64,000 nt of DNA from Flavimobilis sp052324925. Its GTDB lineage: Bacteria; Actinomycetota; Actinomycetes; Actinomycetales; Cellulomonadaceae. Below, piece after piece: positions 59,403 to 64,000 of this stretch. Below the pieces are notes generated by a model. It was not told the origin of the DNA. It was given only the letters and a program-made list of their open reading frames with translations, and did not search any database. A program made the translations under genes and the position numbers. Positions within the stretch are counted from its first letter, which is position 1; each line of letters starts with the position of its first letter. The stretch lies in NCBI GenBank assembly GCA_052324925.1, contig JBQPRE010000004.1; one strand, written 5' to 3'.

Positions 59403-61133
59403 CTACGCCGCGGGCACCGCCCACACCGTTGTGTCGACGGGCACGCCGCCTGCGGCGAGCGGTCCGCTCGCGACGACGACCTCGTAGCCGCGGGGAAGAG
59501 CCACGGGCTCGGCCCCGAAGTTCGTGATGACGAGGAGGTCGTCGGTGCAGAACGCGAGGACGTTCGCGTCGTCGGCATGGGCGTCGACCCAGGCGAACGC
59601 ACCGTCGCCGAGGTGTCGCTCGGCACGGATCGCGAGCGCCGAGTGGTACAGCTCGAGCGTCGAGCCGGCCACGCCCGCTTGGGCGTCGGCGGCCAGGGCG
59701 CGGTAGGACTCGGGCTGCGGCAGCCACGTCGCGCCCGATGGGCCGAAGCCGAGCCCGGGCGCGTCGGCCTCCCACGGCAGCGGGATGCGGCAGCCGTCGC
59801 GACCTGCCTCCTGCTGACCCGTGCGGAACCACGTCGGGTCCTGACGCAGCGTGTCCTCGAGGGTCGTGTGCTCGGGGAGCCCGAGCTCCTCGCCCTGGTA
59901 GAGGTATGCCGACCCGGGCAGGGCGAGCATCTGCAGCGTCGCAGCGCGAGCGCGACGAAGCCCGAGCTCCGCGTCGGGCTGCGCGTCGTGCGCGCGAATG
60001 CCGTTGGGGCGGTGCCCTGCGGGCAGCGCGAGCCGGGAGGCGTGACGGATGACGTCGTGGTTCGAGAGCACCCACGTGCACGGGGCGCCCACAGCGTCGT
60101 AGACCTGGAACGACTCGGTGATCGTCGCGCGCAGAGCCGTGGCGTCCCACTCGGTCGTGAGGTAGGGGAAGTTGAACGCCTGCTGCATCTCGTCGGGACG
60201 AACGTAGTCGGCGAGCGAGGACAGGGGCTCGACCCAGGCCTCGGCGACGAGGGCGCGGTCACCGTCGTACTCGGCGAGGACGGCGTTCCACTCGCGGTAG
60301 ATGTCGTGCACGCCGGGCTGGTCGAACATCGGTGAGAGGCTCGTCTGCTGCGCCGCCGCCCCGTCAGATCCCGTGACCATCGCGGTCGACCAGTCCCAGT
60401 CGGGAAGGCCGGGCTTCTTGACGAGCCCGTGGGCGACGTCGACGCGGAAGCCGTCGACTCCACGGTCGAGCCAGAAGCGCAGCACCGAGCGGAGCTCGTC
60501 GTGGACCTCTTGGCGCGTCCAGTCGAGGTCGGGCTGGCTCGTGTCGAAGAGGTGGAGGTACCACTGGCGGTCGCCGGTGAGGCCGAGCTCGGACGCGTCG
60601 GGGCGCTGGTCGACGCGCGTCCAGGCGGGACCGCCGAAGATCGAGGTCCAGTTGTTGGGCGGCGTCTCGCCGCCGTCGCGGCCCTCGCGGAAGAGGTAGC
60701 GGTCGCGTGCGGCGGAGCCGGCTCCGGCGCGCAGTGCTTCCTGGAACCAGACGTGCTGGTCGGAGGTGTGGTTGGGCACGAGGTCGACGATGAGGCGCAG
60801 CCCGAGCTCGGTCGCGCGGGTGCGGAGGGCGTCGAAGTCGTCCAGGGTTCCGAAGAGCGGGTCGACGTCGCGGTAGTCGGTGACGTCGTAGCCGCCGTCG
60901 GCCTGTGGTGAGCGGTAGAAGGGCGAGAGCCACAGGGCATCGACGCCGAGCGCCGCGAGGTGGTCGAGGCGACGCGTGATGCCGGCGAGGTCACCCATGC
61001 CGTCGCCGTTGCTGTCGGCGAACGACCGGGGATAGACCTGGTAGATGACGGCCTGACGCCACCACTCTCCGTGGGGTCGGGCGGCGTGAACAAGGGTCGT
61101 CGCGCACGTGGGCGACGAAGCTGAAAGGGTCAC
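59403..61133 (-). CDS. Alpha-glucosidase, GH13 oligo-1,6/maltodextrin type
   Basis: Cytoplasmic GH13 enzyme of 576 residues, no signal peptide; GTG 61133. Marks: WWRQAVIYQVYPRSFADSNG near the N terminus, region I DLVPNHTSD, region II GFRVDVAHG (nucleophile Asp), region III VAEAWVE (acid Glu), region IV LSNHDVIRH (Asp). The subfamily resembles AglA-like alpha-glucosidases (GH13_23 or GH13_30 type), which cleave maltose and short maltodextrins after uptake. The C-terminal beta domain has NVLAFCTDDLLVITNFGAE. A perfect 18-bp palindrome lies just upstream; the lacI gene upstream is separately transcribed or continuous. Confidence 0.93.
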   Translation of the reverse strand: MTLSASSPTCATTLVHAARPHGEWWRQAVIYQVYPRSFADSNGDGMGDLAGITRRLDHLAALGVDALWLSPFYRSPQADGGYDVTDYRDVDPLFGTLDDFDALRTRATELGLRLIVDLVPNHTSDQHVWFQEALRAGAGSAARDRYLFREGRDGGETPPNNWTSIFGGPAWTRVDQRPDASELGLTGDRQWYLHLFDTSQPDLDWTRQEVHDELRSVLRFWLDRGVDGFRVDVAHGLVKKPGLPDWDWSTAMVTGSDGAAAQQTSLSPMFDQPGVHDIYREWNAVLAEYDGDRALVAEAWVEPLSSLADYVRPDEMQQAFNFPYLTTEWDATALRATITESFQVYDAVGAPCTWVLSNHDVIRHASRLALPAGHRPNGIRAHDAQPDAELGLRRARAATLQMLALPGSAYLYQGEELGLPEHTTLEDTLRQDPTWFRTGQQEAGRDGCRIPLPWEADAPGLGFGPSGATWLPQPESYRALAADAQAGVAGSTLELYHSALAIRAERHLGDGAFAWVDAHADDANVLAFCTDDLLVITNFGAEPVALPRGYEVVVASGPLAAGGVPVDTTVWAVPAA

Positions 61134-61162
61134 GGGTGGACGCTCCGGGGCTCGGCGGGCCG

Positions 61163-61180
61163 GTTCGAATCGATTCGAAC
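61163..61180 (-). promoter_or_regulatory. Perfect 18-bp palindrome, operator for a LacI-type repressor
   Basis: GTTCGAATCGATTCGAAC is fully symmetric with a central CG step, typical of LacI-family operators. It lies 30 nt before the alpha-glucosidase GTG. It differs from the GCAAC/GCAAG-type repeats before malE and the amylase. Confidence 0.82.
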
Positions 61181-61315
61181 GGACTTAGAGACTAACCCGC
61201 GTGCCGGGAGTTGCTGCAAGTCCCAGATGAACCGCTCGGCTCCCGTCACGTCCCACGCGCACGAGACACGTCGCTGGGAGGAGTTGCCCGCGGCGTGCGC
61301 CGCGGACGCCCTGCG

Positions 61316-62353
61316 TCACTCGCCTTGGGGTGCGACGCCGGTGGACTCCCGGACGACGAGCTCGGGGTGGAAGAGGATCTCCGAGCGAGACACCGTCTCT
61401 CCCGTGATCTGAGCGATGAGCGAGGTGACGGCGGCCGCACCCATGGCCGTGACCGGCTGCCGGATCGTCGTGAGCGGCGGCTCGGTGAAGGCGATGAGGG
61501 GGGAGTCGTCGAAGCCGATGACCGAGACGTCCCGCGGCGTCCGCAGACCGCGTGCACGCACGGCGCGTGTGGCCCCGAGCGCCATGAGGTCCGAGCCGCA
61601 CACGATGCCCGTGTGGCCTGAGTCGATGAGCTCGCCTGCAGCGGCCGCGCCACCCTCGACAGTGAAGAGCGAGGTGGCGACATGGGGGGTCACCTCTTCG
61701 ATACCGAGGTGACGCTCGAGCGCGGCGGCGAAGCCCTCGCGCTTGCGATGCACCGGCACGTAACGCTCCTGGCCGATGGCCAGGCCGATCGAGCGGTGGC
61801 CGAGCGAGACGAGATGGCGGACGGCCAGCTCCATGGACGTGACGTCGTCGTTCGAGATGAACGACGCGTCGACGCCCTCGGCGAAGCCGTTGACCATGAC
61901 GAGGGGAACGCCGCGCTCGCGCAGACGGTGGTAGCGCTCACGACTTGCCGACGTGTCGGCGTGGAGGCCAGAGACGAACACGATGCCCGCGACGCCGTGC
62001 TCGAGGAGCATCTCGATGTACTCGTCCTCGGTCGTGCCGCCGGGGGACTGGGTGCACAGGAGTGGCGTGTACCCGTGCTCCGAGAGTCGCGACTCGATCG
62101 CTTGCGCGAACGCGGGGAAGATCGGGTTGGTGAGCTCGGGGACGATGAGTCCGACGAGTCCCGCGGAATGACCACGGAGCTTCTCGGGGCGCTCGTAGCC
62201 GAGCAGGTCGAGAGCCGCGAGCACCGCTTGACGCGTCTCGCTCGAGACGCCGGCCTTCCCGTTGAGGACGCGGGAGACCGTGGCGGTGCTCACGCCTGCC
62301 TGCTGGGCGAGGTCAGTGAGTCGGGTGCGCACGGTGTGCAGGGTACGGGACAA
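61316..62353 (-). CDS. LacI-family transcriptional repressor of maltodextrin genes
   Basis: A 345-residue regulator. TTG 62353 is chosen because AAGGAGG sits 5 nt upstream on the minus strand and the HTH begins 11 residues later. HTH LTDLAQQAGVSTATVSRVLN (Tyr/Ser-type recognition helix, followed by hinge GYERPEKLRGHSAG). The ligand-binding periplasmic-protein-like domain follows: VGLIVPELTNPIFPAFAQAI, GIVFVSGLHADTSAS, HRSIGLAIGQERYVPVHRKR, CGSDLMALGATRAVRARG, VIGFDDSPLIAFTEPPLTTI. It lies between malE (divergent) and the alpha-glucosidase gene (same strand), so those are the expected targets. Confidence 0.92.
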   Translation of the reverse strand: MSRTLHTVRTRLTDLAQQAGVSTATVSRVLNGKAGVSSETRQAVLAALDLLGYERPEKLRGHSAGLVGLIVPELTNPIFPAFAQAIESRLSEHGYTPLLCTQSPGGTTEDEYIEMLLEHGVAGIVFVSGLHADTSASRERYHRLRERGVPLVMVNGFAEGVDASFISNDDVTSMELAVRHLVSLGHRSIGLAIGQERYVPVHRKREGFAAALERHLGIEEVTPHVATSLFTVEGGAAAAGELIDSGHTGIVCGSDLMALGATRAVRARGLRTPRDVSVIGFDDSPLIAFTEPPLTTIRQPVTAMGAAAVTSLIAQITGETVSRSEILFHPELVVRESTGVAPQGE

Positions 62354-62472
62354 GAGGGCCTCCTTGCCATGTCCTCGTCCGTGTCGTCCCACGCGCGCTC
62401 TTCTGCGGCTGCCGTACGGGACGCTTCTAGGACCTCCGGCCGTCCGGAGGTCCCCCAGGATGGGTGAACGCG

Positions 62473-62501
62473 GCAACCGTTGCATGAAAGTTACCGCAAC
62501 G
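62473..62501. promoter_or_regulatory. Operator-like repeats between lacI and malE
   Basis: GCAACCGTTGC (62473-62483) is a palindrome around one C. CGTTGC (62478-62483), 12 nt, GCAACG (62496-62501) is a second perfect inverted repeat sharing that arm. The pair lies just before the malE promoter and also upstream of lacI, fitting shared control. Confidence 0.65.
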
Positions 62502-62503
62502 GC

Positions 62504-62533
62504 TTGCATCCCGTACACCCTGGCGTCTAGCGT
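62504..62533 (+). promoter_or_regulatory. Probable malE promoter
   Basis: TTGCAT (62504-62509), 18 nt, TAGCGT (62528-62533); about 65 nt leader to the ATG. The -35 abuts the operator-like repeat. The rest of 62354-62603 carries only the lacI promoter side. Confidence 0.45.
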
Positions 62534-62603
62534 CAGTCCCATCAGGGCGGAACTTGCTCACGCAGGTGGCCGCAAAGATGCACAGAAACGGGAGAATAAT
62601 CAG

Positions 62604-63866
62604 ATGCGACGGAGCATCCCCATGGTTGCCGCGGCCCTCGGCCTCGGACTGACCCTCACCGCTTGCGCTGGCGACAAGGCTGCGGAGACGCCCACGACCC
62701 CCGCGCCGAAGGCCACCACGACCGAGGCCCCGAAGCTCTCCGGCGAGCTTTCGCTCTGGGTTGACGAAGAGCGCATCAAGGACCTCAAGGGTGTTGCTGC
62801 GGACTTCGAGGCCGAGTTCGGCGTCAAGGTCAACCTCACGCAGAAGGCCTTCGGCGACATCAAGACGGACTTCATCGCCCAGGGCTCCCAGGAGGGTGGC
62901 CCGGACGTCGTCGTCGGCGCGAACGACTGGACCGGCGAGCTCGTGGCCAACGGCCTCGTCGCTCCGATCCAGCTCGGTGACGCAGCTGCAGAGCTGTCCG
63001 ACGGTGGCAAGGCCGCCTTCACCGACTCCGGCGCCCTCTACGGCGTGCCGTACGCGGTCGAGAACATTGCGCTCATCCGCAACAACGAGATCGTCAAGGA
63101 GACGCCCGAGACGTTCGCGGAGCTCCTCAAGCAGAACGACGAGCTCAAGAAGGACTACCCGATCGTCGTCCAGCAGGACGCGAAGAACGGTGACTCCTAC
63201 CACCTGTACCCGCTCATGACGTCGTTCGGCATCTCGTTCTTCGCCCAGAACGCTGACGGCACGTACAAGACCGAGGCCGGCTTCGGCGGCGAGAAGGGCA
63301 CCGCGTTCGTCGAGTGGCTCTCCGCCCAGGGCAAGAACGGCGCTGGCTGGCTCTCCGGCGACATCAACGGTGAGGTTGCGGCGTCCGCGTTCCGCGAGGG
63401 CAAGACGCCGTACATCATCACCGGTCCGTGGAACGTCGTGGGCGGCGAAGGCCGCTTCGTCGAGTCCGGCATGGACGTCTCGGTCCTCCCCGTCCCGTCC
63501 GCTGGCGGCGACATCTCGCGTCCGTTCGCTGGCTTCCAGGGCTTCTTCGTCAACGCGACGTCGAAGAACGCGCTTGCGGCCAACGCCTTCGCGTCCTACC
63601 TCGCCACGAGCGACGTGCAGACGCAGCTTTACAAGGAGGGTGGCCGTATCCCCGTGAACACGGTCTCCGCCGGTGCGGTTGACAACGAGGTCCTCAAGGG
63701 CTTCGCGGCTGCCGGCGTCAACGCCGTCCCGCAGCCTGGCTTCAAGGAGATGGACGCGGTGTGGGGCTCCATGGGCTCGACGCAGATCCAGATCATCGAC
63801 GGTAAGGCGAAGGAGCCCGCAAAGCTCTGGGCCGACCTCGCTGAGACGGTCAACGGTCTCTTCTGA
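62604..63866 (+). CDS. malE: Maltose/maltodextrin-binding lipoprotein (ABC importer)
   Basis: Receptor of a CUT1 sugar importer; 420 residues. ATG 62604 with GGAGAA upstream. Signal peptide ends in lipobox LTAC with Cys21, then a Thr/Pro/Ala linker. MalE-like domain: GELSLWVDEERIKDLKGVAA, FIAQGSQEGGPDVVVGANDW, YGVPYAVENIALIRNN, YIITGPWNVVGGEGRF, FAGFQGFFVNATSKN. The ligand is inferred to be maltodextrin from the surrounding starch genes. Divergent from lacI. Its permease genes (malF, malG) should lie just beyond the window. Confidence 0.94.
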   Translation: MRRSIPMVAAALGLGLTLTACAGDKAAETPTTPAPKATTTEAPKLSGELSLWVDEERIKDLKGVAADFEAEFGVKVNLTQKAFGDIKTDFIAQGSQEGGPDVVVGANDWTGELVANGLVAPIQLGDAAAELSDGGKAAFTDSGALYGVPYAVENIALIRNNEIVKETPETFAELLKQNDELKKDYPIVVQQDAKNGDSYHLYPLMTSFGISFFAQNADGTYKTEAGFGGEKGTAFVEWLSAQGKNGAGWLSGDINGEVAASAFREGKTPYIITGPWNVVGGEGRFVESGMDVSVLPVPSAGGDISRPFAGFQGFFVNATSKNALAANAFASYLATSDVQTQLYKEGGRIPVNTVSAGAVDNEVLKGFAAAGVNAVPQPGFKEMDAVWGSMGSTQIQIIDGKAKEPAKLWADLAETVNGLF

Positions 63867-63872
63867 CCCAAC

Positions 63873-63909
63873 CTGCGGCCCGTCGGCACCTTGTGCCGGC
63901 GGGCCGCAG
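63873..63909 (+). terminator. Hairpin after malE
   Basis: Arms 63873-63889 and 63893-63909 pair over 17 bp with one G-U pair, 3-nt loop. Such a hairpin between a binding-protein gene and its permeases usually attenuates readthrough and protects the malE mRNA. Confidence 0.82.
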
Positions 63910-63920
63910 TCAGGCTGAGT

Positions 63921-63949
63921 CGACGCACTGCCTCCAAGGTGGTGCGTCG
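63921..63949 (+). other. Second hairpin between malE and the next gene
   Basis: cgacgcac (63921-63928) pairs with gtgcgtcg (63942-63949), with partial extension inward. Together with the first hairpin it forms a tandem structure. Confidence 0.55.
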
Positions 63950-63966
63950 GCGGTGTCTGCGCAAGC

Positions 63967-64000
63967 ATGAGAACCGCGCCCGCGACGCAGTGGGCACCCA
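63967..64000 (+). CDS. Possible start of the next ABC gene (malF), truncated by the window
   Basis: ATG 63967 opens a frame reading MRTAPATQWAP to the edge. Position after malE suggests the first permease gene, but 11 residues cannot prove it and no ribosome-binding site is clear. Confidence 0.3.
   Translation, partial: MRTAPATQWAP

Overview
The window reads as chromosome from a high-GC (about 70%) Gram-positive actinobacterium, most likely a Micrococcales member near Cellulomonadaceae, Sanguibacteraceae or Promicromonosporaceae. That placement is inferred from GTG/TTG starts, ATGA/GTGA gene overlaps, the conserved order hrcA-dnaJ-rsmE-phoH-ybeY-corC-era-leuA-recO-uppS, menaquinone-linked malate oxidation (mqo) and a large starch-degrading repertoire. 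No tRNA, rRNA, insertion sequence, prophage or CRISPR array was seen. Coding density is high and nearly all of it looks like long-resident chromosome.

Layout. 1-5.4 kb: the 3' part of a large secreted starch-degrading GH13 enzyme with tandem starch-binding modules and a fibronectin III domain, then a secreted zinc metalloprotease. 5.5-11.8 kb: a hypothetical protein, rnhA, mqo, a membrane-anchored metallophosphoesterase with a YceI protein, and a DtxR/MntR-type regulator. 11.8-20.4 kb: leuS followed 5 nt later by a three-gene SMC-like operon matching JetA-JetB-JetC (Wadjet / MksF-MksE-MksB), with no JetD/MksG nuclease. It ends at a repeat-bearing GC-rich gap facing a HerA-like DUF853 ATPase. 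22.5-26.8 kb: degV, comEA, a short comEC, holA. 26.9-31.3 kb: rpsT, a MazF/PemK-like protein, lepA, hemW. 31.5-42.6 kb: a membrane protein, DUF3097, then hrcA (with CIRCE), dnaJ, rsmE, a Gmad2-type lipoprotein, phoH, ybeY, corC, era and a membrane-fused hydrolase. 42.7-47.1 kb: two large membrane proteins sharing a variant leucine-rich-repeat module. 47.2-50.9 kb: leuA with a Leu-rich leader peptide, recO, uppS. 50.9-54.8 kb: a zinc-uptake operon (znuA-znuC-znuB-zur-dedA-like) behind a Zur box. 54.9-57.7 kb: glyS and dus. 57.7-64 kb: a second starch locus with a lipoprotein alpha-amylase, an alpha-glucosidase, a LacI regulator and a maltodextrin-binding lipoprotein, with several operator-like palindromes.

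How they fit together. The starch loci form a pathway: extracellular amylases produce maltodextrins, a binding-protein-dependent ABC system (only MalE is inside the window) imports them, and the cytoplasmic alpha-glucosidase releases glucose, probably under LacI-family control. The central block is housekeeping (ribosome assembly, 16S rRNA modification and maturation, heat shock, heme handling, cell-wall lipid carrier). Regulation visible in the DNA includes CIRCE, a Zur box over a consensus -35, a Leu-codon leader at leuA, and numerous perfect-stem terminators.

The most unusual item is the JetABC operon that lacks its nuclease and appears to be read through from leuS.
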